From Armatimonadota bacterium (lineage in GTDB: Bacteria; Armatimonadota; Zipacnadia; Zipacnadales; JABUFB01): a DNA stretch of 64,000 nt. Of the stretch, positions 50,459-60,581 are shown in pieces (within the stretch, counting starts at the first letter, position 1; every line of letters starts with the position of its first letter). The stretch lies in assembly GCA_013314775.1 (NCBI GenBank), contig JABUFB010000014.1:1-64000 (forward strand). Direction: 5' to 3'. The notes under the pieces were generated by a model. That model saw only the letters and a program-made list of their open reading frames with translations. It did no database searches and had not been told where the DNA came from. The position numbers and the translations under genes were made by a program.

Positions 50459-51265
50459 ATGCAGTCTGACCAGGTGACGCTGGAGACGCCGGAACGGGTG
50501 GAGCTTGAGTTCGAACTGGCCGGCATCGGATCCAGATTCCTCGCGGCCGTCATCGATTCCTTGCTCCAGTTTCTGATACTCGTCGCCCTCGCACTGGCTC
50601 TTGGTGCGTCGCGGTGGGTTTTCACCGGCAACCTGGACAGTATCGGGCTATCGGCGCTGCTGGTCTTCATGTCCTCGATGTTGGTGGTCGTGATCTACTA
50701 CGTGGCCTTCGAAATGGCCTGGGCCGGCCAGTCTCCCGGCAAGCGTCTTGCGGGCCTGGTGGTCGTGACCGATCAAGGCGGGCCACTGAGCTTCACTCAG
50801 TCCCTGGTGCGCAATATCCTGCGCCTGGTGGACATACTCCCGATTCTGTATATGACGGGTTTCTTTTCGATCCTGGTCACACGCCAGTGCAAACGTCTTG
50901 GCGATATGGCGGCGGGCACGCTGGTCATCAAAGTGCGCACCTTCGAACCGGCTGGCGACGAGAGCGCTGATGAGCCTGCCCCAGATGCGCCCCGGTACTC
51001 CCACCCGGTGGGCCTCGTAGCCCGGGCAATGCCCGGAGTGGCCTCGCTCAGCCCCCGCGAGCGCGAGACAGTGGTGCGTTTCACGCAGCGGCGTTTTGAG
51101 CTGGATGAAGCGAGTCGTCGCGATGTGGCCGAGCGGATCGCGGAGGGCCTGCGCCAGAAGTTCCCGGCGCTCTCGATACAGGAAGTGCCGGACGCGGAAG
51201 TGTTCATCCAGATCGTGTATGATGCGTGGATGGCCTCGCAGCGAGCCGCCGGGCCGCCCCAGTGA
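50459..51265 (+). CDS. RDD family membrane protein
   Basis: The 268-residue protein has a soluble ~20-residue lead (VTLETPERVELEFELAGIGSRFLAAVIDSLL with the RDD-type Arg-Asp-Asp signature in altered form), three to four membrane segments and GQSPGKRLAGLVVV. A charged helical tail (about 195-268) contains LSPRERETVVRFTQRR, which may bind partners. Function of RDD proteins is mostly unknown and transport has been proposed for some. GGAAG precedes ATG 50459 and the ORF extension to 50327 overlaps the divergent SpoIIM gene. The RDD-SpoIIM pairing is recurrent in bacteria. Confidence 0.85.
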   Translation: MQSDQVTLETPERVELEFELAGIGSRFLAAVIDSLLQFLILVALALALGASRWVFTGNLDSIGLSALLVFMSSMLVVVIYYVAFEMAWAGQSPGKRLAGLVVVTDQGGPLSFTQSLVRNILRLVDILPILYMTGFFSILVTRQCKRLGDMAAGTLVIKVRTFEPAGDESADEPAPDAPRYSHPVGLVARAMPGVASLSPRERETVVRFTQRRFELDEASRRDVAERIAEGLRQKFPALSIQEVPDAEVFIQIVYDAWMASQRAAGPPQ

Positions 51266-51329
51266 CAGACACCGGAACGGTGAAAACGCCCGCACGGCCC
51301 CCCTCACGAAGAACCCGGAGGACAGCTCG

Positions 51330-53669
51330 ATGAAGCAGCACCGCGATGCCCACCCGCATCTTGACCCGCGGCAGCCCAGGGATGGGAGCCGTCCGCTTAC
51401 CAATCCGCCGGTGTTCGCCTGGAAGCCCGTCGAGGGGGTTGCTTCTTACGGTCTCGTCGTGGCCCGGGATGCGGGTCTGAGCGACGTCGTGCTGGAGACA
51501 ACCGGGCTCCGCAACCCCATGTACCTGCCCTTCCGGGCTTTCGAGCCGGGAATGCATTACTGGACCTGGACGGCGGAGGGCCTGGAGCCGGAGGTCTTCA
51601 GCTTCGAGATGCCGCAGGATGCCGCCACCGTCGTCGTTCCGCCGGCGGAGACCTGGCTCGGCCGCCTGGGAGACGACCATCCGAGACTCTATGTGTCCCG
51701 GCAAGAACTGGCCGACCTCCGCGAGTCCCGCAATGGCGTGAGGGCGAAGGCCTGGGCGGAGCTTCAGTCTGCTGCCGACCGGTTACTGTCGGAGCCCCAC
51801 GAGATAGAGGAACCGCCCTACCTGCCGGACCGAACCCGCGATTACCAGGCGTTCTTCCGTGCCTGGGCCCCGGTCATGTGGAATTCGCGGCGGTTCGTGA
51901 AAGGCGCGGAGTTACTGGCCTTCGCGTGGTTGGCCAGTGGGGATGAGCGCTATGGTCGGGCCGCCTGCGAGCGAATGGCCTCGATCTCGCGATGGGATCC
52001 GGATGGCTCCAGCCACATCAGCCACAACGATGAGGCGCACATGTCGGTAATCTGGAATGGCACGAAGGCCTGCGACTGGGCCTGGGAACTGTTCACGGCG
52101 GAGGAGCGCGCTGTGGTCGTCGAGCAGTTCCGCAGGCGCGGCGAGATCACCTACGAGCACATGCACGGCCGGGGCTGCTACGGCGTCACGCGATTCGATT
52201 CCCACGCAGGCCGTGAGATCGTGTTCCTGGCGCTCCTGGGGATGGTCTTTCATGAACATATCCCGCAGGCCGTGGAATGGCTCGACTGGCTCCGGCCGGT
52301 ACTCTGCGGAATCTGGCCCGTCTGGGCTGGAGATGACGGTGCGTGGGCAGAGGGGCCGTCCTATGGGCTTGCGTATGTTTCCATCATGACCATGTTCGCC
52401 ACCGCACTGAAGCAGGGCGTCGGTGTGGACCTGTACCAGCGCCCCTTCTGGAAAGGCCATGCGCGGTGGCGCGAGTGGTGCTGGCCGCCGTACGCGGAGT
52501 GGATCGGCTTCGGCGATCACACCGAACGCTGGCGGGGCAACTGGCTGTCCAACGCCCGGCTGGTAAACCTCATCCAGCTGCAGACAGGCACGTCTGAGTT
52601 CGGCCATTACGTGGAAAGCCTGCGAGCCACGGCGGAGAAACTTGAGACGCCCGATGACCGAAAGACGCCGGAGATATCAGCACAGGAGTATCTCCTGGGC
52701 GGACTTTTGGCGCCGGATTCGGCCACCACTCAGGACCGGATGCTCCGGGTCTTCCCCGGCGCCGGCTGGGCGGCGATCCGCACCGATCTACGCGACCCCG
52801 AGCGCGATGTCGCATTCATCTTCCGCTCTTCGCCCTTCGGTGCGATCAGTCACTCCCATGCCGCGAACAATGACTTCATCCTGCACGCGGGCGGCAAGGT
52901 GCTCGCGATGCCCAGCGGGTACTACGACGGCTACGGGTCCAACCACCACGCCCACTGGGTTTGGCACACAAAATCCCACAATTGCGTTACCCTGTCGGAC
53001 GCCGGGCAGATCATGCGGTCCCACCGTTCCCGCGGCACGATTGCCAACGCCTTTGAGGATGACAGACTGGCGTACCTCGCAGGCATTGCCGATGAAAGCT
53101 ACGCTGACCGAGCCACTTGCTGCCGGCGTCACGTGGTCTTCCTGAAGGAAGCGCTGGCGTTCGTGATGATCGACGAGTTCGTGGCCGTGCCCGGGATCGT
53201 CTCGGCGCTGCAGTGGAACATCCACTCATGGGCGCGGTTCGACGTGGATGAGAACACTCGTCGCTTCAGGCTGGAGCGCGAAGGAAGCAGCCTAGAAGGG
53301 ACGTTCATGGTCCACCGCAACAGTTTCTTCTCGCTCATGGAGGGCTGGGATCCGCCACCAACTCGAGACAAGCCCAGCGACCAGTGGCTGCCACAGCATC
53401 ACCTGCGCTTCACGCTTTCCGGCCCTTACGAGCGCGCGGTGCTGGGGACCGTACTGTGTGCGGGGTTGCCGGACCGCGATCCGAGTCCGGTGGAGACCGC
53501 GTTGGAGGATGGAGTGGAGACAGCGGAGGTTTCCGGCGCGCGCATCGAGTTGTGCGGCAGGAGCGGGAAGGAACCTGCAGATGAGCAAGCCCCCGTTGTG
53601 GCGCGAGTCACGCTGGCGGGTCTGTGTTACTCGGTCACTGAAAGCGGGATCTTGGTGAACCCCGCATGA
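51330..53669 (+). CDS. DUF4962-type heparinase II/III-like polysaccharide lyase
   Basis: The 779-residue protein opens with an Ig-like DUF4962 domain (HPHLDPRQPRDGSRP, WKPVEGVASYGLVVARD), then an alpha/alpha toroid (SGDERYGRAACERMASIS, WNGTKACDWAWELFT) and a heparinase II/III C-terminal beta domain with FGAISHSHAANNDFILHAGG and YYDGYGSNHHAHW, where the His pair and Tyr are the expected catalytic residues. No signal peptide is seen at ATG 51330, although GGAGG supports that start, so it may be periplasmic by an unrecognised route or cytosolic. The end overlaps the YfhO-like gene by four bases. Confidence 0.87.
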   Translation: MKQHRDAHPHLDPRQPRDGSRPLTNPPVFAWKPVEGVASYGLVVARDAGLSDVVLETTGLRNPMYLPFRAFEPGMHYWTWTAEGLEPEVFSFEMPQDAATVVVPPAETWLGRLGDDHPRLYVSRQELADLRESRNGVRAKAWAELQSAADRLLSEPHEIEEPPYLPDRTRDYQAFFRAWAPVMWNSRRFVKGAELLAFAWLASGDERYGRAACERMASISRWDPDGSSHISHNDEAHMSVIWNGTKACDWAWELFTAEERAVVVEQFRRRGEITYEHMHGRGCYGVTRFDSHAGREIVFLALLGMVFHEHIPQAVEWLDWLRPVLCGIWPVWAGDDGAWAEGPSYGLAYVSIMTMFATALKQGVGVDLYQRPFWKGHARWREWCWPPYAEWIGFGDHTERWRGNWLSNARLVNLIQLQTGTSEFGHYVESLRATAEKLETPDDRKTPEISAQEYLLGGLLAPDSATTQDRMLRVFPGAGWAAIRTDLRDPERDVAFIFRSSPFGAISHSHAANNDFILHAGGKVLAMPSGYYDGYGSNHHAHWVWHTKSHNCVTLSDAGQIMRSHRSRGTIANAFEDDRLAYLAGIADESYADRATCCRRHVVFLKEALAFVMIDEFVAVPGIVSALQWNIHSWARFDVDENTRRFRLEREGSSLEGTFMVHRNSFFSLMEGWDPPPTRDKPSDQWLPQHHLRFTLSGPYERAVLGTVLCAGLPDRDPSPVETALEDGVETAEVSGARIELCGRSGKEPADEQAPVVARVTLAGLCYSVTESGILVNPA

Positions 53670-56143
53670 TCTCAGGTTCGCCGCCGGGTGCCTGGAGCCG
53701 TGCTGGTACGGGCTCACGCCGCCTTTGGTTCGCGGCGGTCTGCCTGTTCTTCGCAGCCTACGGTCTGTCGCTGTTCGGGCCGGTCGTGCTGGGAAACCGT
53801 GCCCTCTTCTGGCACGATGTGAGCATCGCTTACCTTCCGCTGCGCACTTCGGCGGCCGAGGCCATCGCTGCAGGTCACCTGCCGCTGTGGGAATCCCGTC
53901 TGGGCAATGGTTTTCCTGTGCTCGCGGAGGGTCAGGCCGGCGTGTTCTACCCACCGCATCTCCTGGGGTACACGGGTCTGCCGCAATATCAGGTCTATGC
54001 GATACTGGTCTGGCTGCACTGTGTCCTGGGCGCGGCTCTCATGGCGCTCTTCTGCCGCGAACTGGGCATGCGGCTCATGCCATGCCTGCTCGCGGGGCTC
54101 ACCTACGGCTGGTCAGGCTTCTTCATCACCCACGTCATGCACATTACCATGCTGGAAGCCGCGGCGTGGATCCCTGCCATGCTGCTTTGCCTGGAGAAGT
54201 GGCTGAGCAATCCCCGAACGCACGGTTGGCTGGTCGGAGCCGCGGCGGCCCTCGCGCTCCAGGAACTGGCCGCGATGCCGCAGATCTTCTTCTACTCGCT
54301 CCTCAGCGCCATGCTGTATCTGCTGGTTGGCGCTGCAGGCAGAGCGCCGGCGGATGAGGACATTCGGCGCCCCGCATGGGTTGGGCGTGTTACCATGGCG
54401 GCCGTCGCGGTGGCACTGGGGGCGGTGCTCCTTGCCGCTGTGCAAGTGGTGCCGACCAAGTCGCTCGTGGGCGCATCTGACCGCGAAACAGTGACTGCGG
54501 AAAAGCTGCGGGAACTGGCCCTCCTGCCGCGCAACCTGGCCTATTTCGTACACCCCTATCTCCTGGGTTCGTATGCGGAGGGCAACTACTTCGGCCGTGA
54601 CCACCACTACGAGGTCTGCGGTTTCACGGGAACGGCGGCCCTTCTGTTCGCCATCCTTGGCGGGGTGGTGGGCAGAGGCCGCGCGCGGGTATTCGCACTG
54701 TGCATCATCCCCCTGTCTTTGTTTCTCGCGCTGGCGAAACAGAACCCTCTGTACGAGTTCCTGGTAAATGTGCCCGGCTTCAACTGGTTCCGCGGAGCCG
54801 GGCGGTATGTCCTCTTGACGGGCGTCGGGGTGTCGCTGCTTGCTGCCTACGGCGTACAGGCGCTGGGGACAGTCCGGCGCGCACCGGCTCTTTTGGCATG
54901 GATTGGCCTGCTGGGGCTGTGCCTGTGGGCAGTGAGCTGGGCAGGGCTGCGCCTGGGCGGAAGTCTCATCTTGCCGCGCATGGAGAGGGTCGTGGGCGGC
55001 CAGGACACGACGCCTCTGGAGGCCCGAGAGGAAGCGCGGGAGAAGTATGAGTTCCTCATCGAGCGTGTTTCTCCCGCTGACCCAATCATGCTGCTGGTGC
55101 TGTTGTTACTGGGGCTGCCTGCCGCCCTGTGCGTTGCCCACCGGCTTCGGCCTTTTGACATACGGACGGTCGGGGAAGCCGCGGTTGCGCTTGCACTGGT
55201 TCAGCTTTTCATCTTCGCCCGGGACTACAATCCGTCCATTGAGCCCAGTTACTACACGCGGGCGCCGAGTCTGTCCGGGCAGATTGACAGGCAGGCGGGC
55301 CACTGCCTGTTCATTCACGATCAGAATCGCATCACCAACTCGGTAACACCGAAAACCAACCAGGGCTGGGCAGGGGGGGATCTGAGCAGATACTGGAACG
55401 AGCGCGAGTTCTTGCGCCCCAATCGCCAGGTGCTCTACGACCAGCGGTCTGCCAATGTGTTCTATGCACTCGTGCCCGCCCGATACTGGGACATCGACCG
55501 CCTGCTCAATGCCACGCTGGACGGACGAATTGATAGGGCCAGCGGACTGAAGGTGGCGCGGCCTACCGAAGTCCTGCGCGCGATGGGTGTCTCCGTGGTC
55601 TGCACAGCGGACCCCGATGCGCTCTCCAATCTGCCCGTGATCAGGCGGTACCCAACGTGGGTTGCCCGCCGTAATCCCGGCGCGATGCCGCTGGCCTGGT
55701 TCGCCGATCGACCGGTTATCTGCCCCGACAGGGAGTCCGCATTGCGGTACATGGCGTCCGCGGATTTCGGAGTTTGCGCACCTGCGGTTGAGATGGAGTC
55801 GGGCGCGGTCCTGCCACTCGATCAGGCCGTGCACAGGGGGAAGGTCATCTCGGCCACCAATGATTTCGGGAATGTGCGGGTGTGGTGCCAGACTCGCGAA
55901 CCGTCCTTCCTTGTGGTGCGGGAGATGTGGGACAGCCATTTTCAGTGCCTGATCGACGGCCAGGAGACGCCGATCCTGCGCGCGAACTATCTATACAGGG
56001 GCGTGGTAGTGCCGCCGGGAGAGCACGAGGTGGAGTTCAGGTATGTGGCCGGAGATCTGCAAATCGGAGCAGCGATCAGCGGCATCGCGGCCGCCCTCGC
56101 AGTGTTCCTGCTGCTCGTGTCGGGCAGACGCAAAAGGCAGTGA
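53666..56143 (+). CDS. YfhO-like polytopic membrane protein
   Basis: The 825-residue protein has about 11-13 membrane segments. LFWHDVSIAYLPLRTSAAEAIAAGHLPLWESRLGNGFP at the start, AEGQAGVFYPPHLLG, LQELAAMPQIFFYS and PGFNWFRGAGRYVLL are typical of YfhO and related GT-C-like proteins. A periplasmic domain near residues 530-790 ends in a final membrane helix (IGAAISGIAAALAVFLLLVSG). Such proteins are thought to be lipid-linked glycosyltransferases for envelope polymers. The start overlaps the heparinase stop (ATGA). The pairing with a lyase is unusual and may only reflect compact gene packing. Confidence 0.83.
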   Translation: MISGSPPGAWSRAGTGSRRLWFAAVCLFFAAYGLSLFGPVVLGNRALFWHDVSIAYLPLRTSAAEAIAAGHLPLWESRLGNGFPVLAEGQAGVFYPPHLLGYTGLPQYQVYAILVWLHCVLGAALMALFCRELGMRLMPCLLAGLTYGWSGFFITHVMHITMLEAAAWIPAMLLCLEKWLSNPRTHGWLVGAAAALALQELAAMPQIFFYSLLSAMLYLLVGAAGRAPADEDIRRPAWVGRVTMAAVAVALGAVLLAAVQVVPTKSLVGASDRETVTAEKLRELALLPRNLAYFVHPYLLGSYAEGNYFGRDHHYEVCGFTGTAALLFAILGGVVGRGRARVFALCIIPLSLFLALAKQNPLYEFLVNVPGFNWFRGAGRYVLLTGVGVSLLAAYGVQALGTVRRAPALLAWIGLLGLCLWAVSWAGLRLGGSLILPRMERVVGGQDTTPLEAREEAREKYEFLIERVSPADPIMLLVLLLLGLPAALCVAHRLRPFDIRTVGEAAVALALVQLFIFARDYNPSIEPSYYTRAPSLSGQIDRQAGHCLFIHDQNRITNSVTPKTNQGWAGGDLSRYWNEREFLRPNRQVLYDQRSANVFYALVPARYWDIDRLLNATLDGRIDRASGLKVARPTEVLRAMGVSVVCTADPDALSNLPVIRRYPTWVARRNPGAMPLAWFADRPVICPDRESALRYMASADFGVCAPAVEMESGAVLPLDQAVHRGKVISATNDFGNVRVWCQTREPSFLVVREMWDSHFQCLIDGQETPILRANYLYRGVVVPPGEHEVEFRYVAGDLQIGAAISGIAAALAVFLLLVSGRRKRQ

Positions 56144-56147
56144 ACAG

Positions 56148-56177
56148 TTGACGACATTCGTATAGTCTGGTTATATA
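56148..56177 (+). promoter_or_regulatory. Promoter-like element before the polysaccharide deacetylase
   Basis: TTGACG (56148-56153, 5 of 6) is followed after 18 bases by TATATA (56172-56177). TATAGT at 56161-56166 is another -10-like match without a good -35. With the former pair, transcription would begin near 56184, almost at the ATG, giving a leaderless or very short leader. Confidence 0.4.
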
Positions 56178-56186
56178 GGGGTACCG

Positions 56187-57803
56187 ATGAACGGTCCCGT
56201 GCTCGTCGCAGACAGCCAGGAGACACAGCCGTTAGCCGGTCGCGGATCTGCACCGGCTCGTGTCGCGGCATGGGTACTCGTGATTGCTGCCTGCAGTGTC
56301 CTTGCACTGTACCTGCAGCCGGGCACGGCCTCAGTGAACGGCCTGCGCGTTCCGGTGGGCAGGGACTGGACGGCAGCGGACTGCGCACGTTTCGCAAACC
56401 TGCGCACCGACTGTGGTGCGCTCCTCGATGTTACGGGGCGGCTCATCTCTCCCGAGGGTGGCTACCGCATCCGTGTCTGGCGTGGTGACAGGGAGATCGC
56501 GCTCACGTCGCACATCAGGCCGGGGGAGAAGCTTCGCATCGAGCCTGCCCGCGATCTTGTCGAGCCCGTCGCGGATAGGATCGAGTACATTCCCGCCACT
56601 TGCATCCTGGCGGACGGGTCAACTGTCGACGGTTCCGTTGCTGCCAGCCCTGTCAGCGCTATCCGGCGCGAGCGCCGGGGAGCGCTGAGTGGGAAGCTGG
56701 TAAGCCGCGAACAGGCCGCCAAATGGGCAGTCATGGAGATCGGCAGCCGGCGCCCGCCGCACCGCACTCTGGCACTGACCTTCGATGACGGCCCCGATGA
56801 CGCCTGGACGCTGAAAATCATGGATGCCCTTGAGGAGCGTGGTGCCCGGGGCACCTTCTTCTGCATGGGCCACGCGGTCAAGGTCTATCCGGAAGTGCAC
56901 CGCCAGACCGTGGCGCGAGGGCACGAGACGGGCACCCACAGCTGGCTGCATGCGGATTACAACAAGCTCTCCGACGCGGCGATTCGCGCAGATATCCGTA
57001 AGTGCCTGGAGACGATGAAGGCGGCCGGCGCGAAAAGCGTGCGATGGTGCCGGCCTCCGTACGGCAACCACTCGCCGCGGGTGGACAAGGTGATCGCGGA
57101 ATTCGGCCTGCGCATTGCGATGTGGGACGTGGACACCAACGACTGGCAACTGCCGGGCGCAGACAAGATCGTGTCCCGCATACTCAGGGGCGCGAAAGAC
57201 GGCGGCATCATCTTGATGCATGATGGGCCCCGCAACAGGGAGCAGACGCTGGCGGCTGTGAAGCGCGTGGTGCCCCTGCTGCAGGCGCAGGGGTATCGTC
57301 TGGTGACTCTTTCCGAAGCCAAAGGACTTGTGCCGGTGTTTACGGGCGAGGTGCGAATGCGCATCGGTGACCGGGAGTTCGTGCTGAAGCCGCTGCCCGC
57401 CGACACCATCCTTGAAGTGGGCGCCGAGCGGCTGTCGTTGGCATGCGTACCATTGCGGGTCGGTGACGATTACCTGGTCCCGGCGCGGGAAGTGGGGACT
57501 GCCCTGGGCGCACAGGTGGCCTACGACAAGAAAAGCGAGACGGTTACCCTCCAAGTATTCGGCCGGTCCGGCGAGTTCAGGCTCGATTCCCTGCATGCCG
57601 AGATCGACGGTGCGCCCATTGAGTTGGACGTGCCCGCCGTTCTCTATGAAGGCCGGGCGATGGTTCCGGTCGGCGTGCTGAAGCGTTTCATCCCCATCGG
57701 CTGCAAGTACGACGAGAGCAGGCACGTGCTGAGTATCGCGATCCTGCAGAGTGCGGCTAATGAACTGATACAGGCCGTCGCTGCGCCCGTCGTTGCCGGC
57801 TAA
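56187..57803 (+). CDS. Membrane-anchored polysaccharide deacetylase with copper amine oxidase N-like domain
   Basis: The 538-residue protein has one N-terminal membrane helix (VAAWVLVIAACSVLALYL). The NodB domain spans about 190-385: LALTFDDGPDD with the metal Asp and base, GTFFCMGHAV, ETGTHSWLHAD with the two metal His, RPPYGNHS and MWDVDTNDW, then IILMHDGP. All catalytic motifs are intact. It should remove acetyl groups from cell-wall or exopolysaccharide sugars outside the membrane. A C-terminal stretch (about 400-535, GDDYLVPAREVGTALGAQVAYDKKS) resembles the copper amine oxidase N-terminal domain used as a wall-binding stalk in Firmicutes. It converges with the FG-GAP gene. Confidence 0.9.
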   Translation: MNGPVLVADSQETQPLAGRGSAPARVAAWVLVIAACSVLALYLQPGTASVNGLRVPVGRDWTAADCARFANLRTDCGALLDVTGRLISPEGGYRIRVWRGDREIALTSHIRPGEKLRIEPARDLVEPVADRIEYIPATCILADGSTVDGSVAASPVSAIRRERRGALSGKLVSREQAAKWAVMEIGSRRPPHRTLALTFDDGPDDAWTLKIMDALEERGARGTFFCMGHAVKVYPEVHRQTVARGHETGTHSWLHADYNKLSDAAIRADIRKCLETMKAAGAKSVRWCRPPYGNHSPRVDKVIAEFGLRIAMWDVDTNDWQLPGADKIVSRILRGAKDGGIILMHDGPRNREQTLAAVKRVVPLLQAQGYRLVTLSEAKGLVPVFTGEVRMRIGDREFVLKPLPADTILEVGAERLSLACVPLRVGDDYLVPAREVGTALGAQVAYDKKSETVTLQVFGRSGEFRLDSLHAEIDGAPIELDVPAVLYEGRAMVPVGVLKRFIPIGCKYDESRHVLSIAILQSAANELIQAVAAPVVAG

Positions 57804-57812
57804 GCATGCGTA

Positions 57813-60518
57813 TCAGCGGAAGCGGACCCGGACTTCCCGAACGCGCGGCGTCGCCACCGAGTTGGTAGCGCCCAGCGCTAGCCGGTACTGGATCCATCGA
57901 GCCGCCCCGGGCAGATCTATGCCGTCCCCGTTGTCGAGATACCCGTCTGTTCCCCCAGCCCCAACCCAGCGCGCGCTCGGTAAGGCCTCGAGAGAACCCG
58001 CGCACCGGAGCTGTGCACGCACCCAGGTCTTCAGCGGGATATCGGCATCCCATTCGATGGTGACACGCCGCGTTTCGTCGTCCAGTTCCCTGGGCTCGGA
58101 GATGTAGTGTTCCTCCGGGCCGCGGTCGGAGATGCTGCCCACCGGGAGACGGACCATGCCGTGCGGACCGTTGCTTGGCACCTGGGTGACCCGGTCCGGC
58201 CTGAAGCCTTCCGGGCCGTTCCACCAGATCGCCGAGTGCCCGACGTGGTCATTGTTCACCTTGTGGTAAGCCACTGCCAAGTCGATTCGGCCATCTTCGT
58301 CGAAGTCCGCCGCGACGCAACCGGATGCCGAATGCATGAAAATGCGCTTGCGGTCTTCGGCGTCGAAATGCCCGCCCGGTTGCCCCCAGTAGATGAAGGA
58401 GTCTACGTCTCGGGTGCGGCCCTCGTGGTAGTTGGAGACGAACAGATCGAGAATGCCGTCCCCATTGAAGTCTGCCAGTTGCAGGGCGTTGACTCCGTAC
58501 GCCGGAAGTTCAGTGCGGTTCTCCTCGCGGATGCCCTGGGGACCGTTCCAGTAGACGTACACGAATGAGTCATGGGGCCCGGTCGGGCTCGGTGCGTGCC
58601 CCCCGACTACCAGGTCCAGCCAGCCGTTACCGGTAAGATCCGCCGCCTGGGCACAAGACGCGTGACGGGCGCAAATCATCTGGCGGCGCGATATGTCGAA
58701 GCCCTCGGGACCGCCCCAGAGGATGAAGCTCCGGTCGGCGTTGATGTGAGGCACGAACAAATCCAGCCAGCCATCATTGTTGAGGTCGGCCAGCAGGATC
58801 CACCGGGTCTCGCTGTACGTTACCCCGTCGATCCTCATCTCCAACCGCTGCGGGTTGTGGACGTCGAAGCCATCGGGGCCGCCGTAGTAAACCAGGAGTT
58901 CGGGGTTCTGGAATCCGCCGAAGACCAGGTCCAGATACCCGTCGCGGTTGATGTCTCCGCAGACTACACCGTGCGCGCGCACCGTCGGGAAAACCACGTC
59001 GGGCTCGTACCGGTAACCTTCCGCGCGCCCCTTGAAGAGGAAGGAGCCCGGGTCCAGGTGCACGGCGTTCTCCGAGCAGTTCGCAGTGACGATGTCCACC
59101 AGGTTCCTGTCGAAAATGTCCACGCAAAGGGCGTCCACGCAGTCTCGCCCCTTGAGATGGATGCGCCGCTCAGGCGCGAAACCCTCGGGGCCACCGGTGT
59201 AGATGACCGGGTCGATGTCACCCCCACTGCGTCTGGCGCGGTGGTTGACGAAGACCAGCTCGGGCCGGTCCGCGCCCCGGAAGTGGCCGATGAGCGCCCG
59301 ACGGACGTTGTGACTCAGCAGGCGGACGGGCGCCGGATCGATCCCCTCGGGCGTGCCCCTGAAAACCAGCGAGGGAACAGAGAATGTAACTTCGTCGCGC
59401 TCGGTTGCGATGACTACCGCGGCGCAAGGACTGTCATCCAGATGCCCCACCGCGACGTCGCAGGCCATTGATGTGGCCAGCGGCGTGCGCCTGTCCTCCG
59501 AGAACCCCTCGGCACTCCCCCAGTAGCACCACGAGCACTCCGTTCCTGAACAGTCGTCCCGGGCGGCGAGCACCAGGTCCGGGTAGCCATCGCTGTTCAC
59601 GTCGCCAATCGCTGCGCTGAGGCAGGACCGGCATAGCAGCACGATTGGCTCTCCGAACCCTCGGCCCCGGACCGGGACCAGGAGTACGCGGTCGGCGAGG
59701 GGGACGAACAGGTGTGGCAGTCCGTCCAGTTCGAGAATGCTCGGGACGGCCTGCGTGGCAGTGACGTGGTCCTCCGGTTCCGACGGGGTCTCGGACGCCG
59801 CTTCCTGCGCAGCCCTGTCGGCAACAGGCACTGTTGAGATTGCATCGGGGCGGAGACCCTCGGGCCCACCCCAGGCTACCCTCGGCGGCCCGATCGATGA
59901 GAAAAGATAGAGGTCGCAGTAGCCGTCGTCATCCAGGTCGGCGGCGCAGATTTGGTCAGCCTTGATGTCCAGGTCGGTGTGCACTTCGCGCTCGAACCCA
60001 AAATGGCCCTGGTTGAAGACCCGCAGGCGCCCCGTTGTGATAATCGCCAGGTCCATGCGCCCGTCGCCATTGAAGTCTCCGGCTGCGATGGACGAGGCGG
60101 TCGGTGCGGGCAGACTGACACATCGTTGCCGGCTGAGACCGTCCGGGCCCCCGTAGTAGATTAGAGCGTTCAGGTCGGTGCGCGTGCCGTTATAGCGCAT
60201 CGCCAGGGCGAGGTCATCATAGCCGTCGCCGTTGAGATCGGCGACCACCCCCGAAATCGCCCCGTCCGATGGAAGCTCAGTGAGTTCAGGCCGGCCAAAG
60301 GGGTCAGAGTAGATGTAGATCGGCGGGCGCTCCCAGTGGTTCTGGCTATTGCAGACTAGAACATCGGCGAAGCCATTTCGGTTGAGGTCGAACTGGTGGA
60401 TGCGCTGGAGAACACCGGCCCGCGAAACATACAGGTTCTGCCCGGCGTTCCCCATCCGTCCGCGCGAGAAGCCCTCGAAGCCCCGGGTGATCCACAGGTG
60501 GTTCCGGTCATCCGGCAT
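57813..60518 (-). CDS. FG-GAP/VCBS repeat propeller protein, no signal peptide
   Basis: The 901-residue protein holds at least nine calcium-loop repeats of the type D-x-N-x-D-G-x-x-D-L: DLNGDGYDDLALA, DFNGDGRMDLAI, DLDDDGYCDLYLF, DVNSDGYPDLVLA, DINRDGYLDLVFG, DLNNDGWLDLFV, DLTGNGWLDLVVG, DFNGDGILDLFVS and DFDEDGRIDLAVAY, interspersed with YYGGPDGF-type strands. It would form one or two integrin-like beta-propellers. The C-terminus (about 795-901) is a small beta domain. GGAGGAAC sets ATG 60518. No signal peptide follows from it, and an upstream start at 60557 gives none either, odd for a family that is usually secreted. Confidence 0.85.
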   Translation of the reverse strand: MPDDRNHLWITRGFEGFSRGRMGNAGQNLYVSRAGVLQRIHQFDLNRNGFADVLVCNSQNHWERPPIYIYSDPFGRPELTELPSDGAISGVVADLNGDGYDDLALAMRYNGTRTDLNALIYYGGPDGLSRQRCVSLPAPTASSIAAGDFNGDGRMDLAIITTGRLRVFNQGHFGFEREVHTDLDIKADQICAADLDDDGYCDLYLFSSIGPPRVAWGGPEGLRPDAISTVPVADRAAQEAASETPSEPEDHVTATQAVPSILELDGLPHLFVPLADRVLLVPVRGRGFGEPIVLLCRSCLSAAIGDVNSDGYPDLVLAARDDCSGTECSWCYWGSAEGFSEDRRTPLATSMACDVAVGHLDDSPCAAVVIATERDEVTFSVPSLVFRGTPEGIDPAPVRLLSHNVRRALIGHFRGADRPELVFVNHRARRSGGDIDPVIYTGGPEGFAPERRIHLKGRDCVDALCVDIFDRNLVDIVTANCSENAVHLDPGSFLFKGRAEGYRYEPDVVFPTVRAHGVVCGDINRDGYLDLVFGGFQNPELLVYYGGPDGFDVHNPQRLEMRIDGVTYSETRWILLADLNNDGWLDLFVPHINADRSFILWGGPEGFDISRRQMICARHASCAQAADLTGNGWLDLVVGGHAPSPTGPHDSFVYVYWNGPQGIREENRTELPAYGVNALQLADFNGDGILDLFVSNYHEGRTRDVDSFIYWGQPGGHFDAEDRKRIFMHSASGCVAADFDEDGRIDLAVAYHKVNNDHVGHSAIWWNGPEGFRPDRVTQVPSNGPHGMVRLPVGSISDRGPEEHYISEPRELDDETRRVTIEWDADIPLKTWVRAQLRCAGSLEALPSARWVGAGGTDGYLDNGDGIDLPGAARWIQYRLALGATNSVATPRVREVRVRFR

Positions 60519-60581
60519 GTGGCTGTTCCTCCGACATGCAATCGGTGAGAGATACACAATCCAGCCCCGAGCGTCGCGTTA

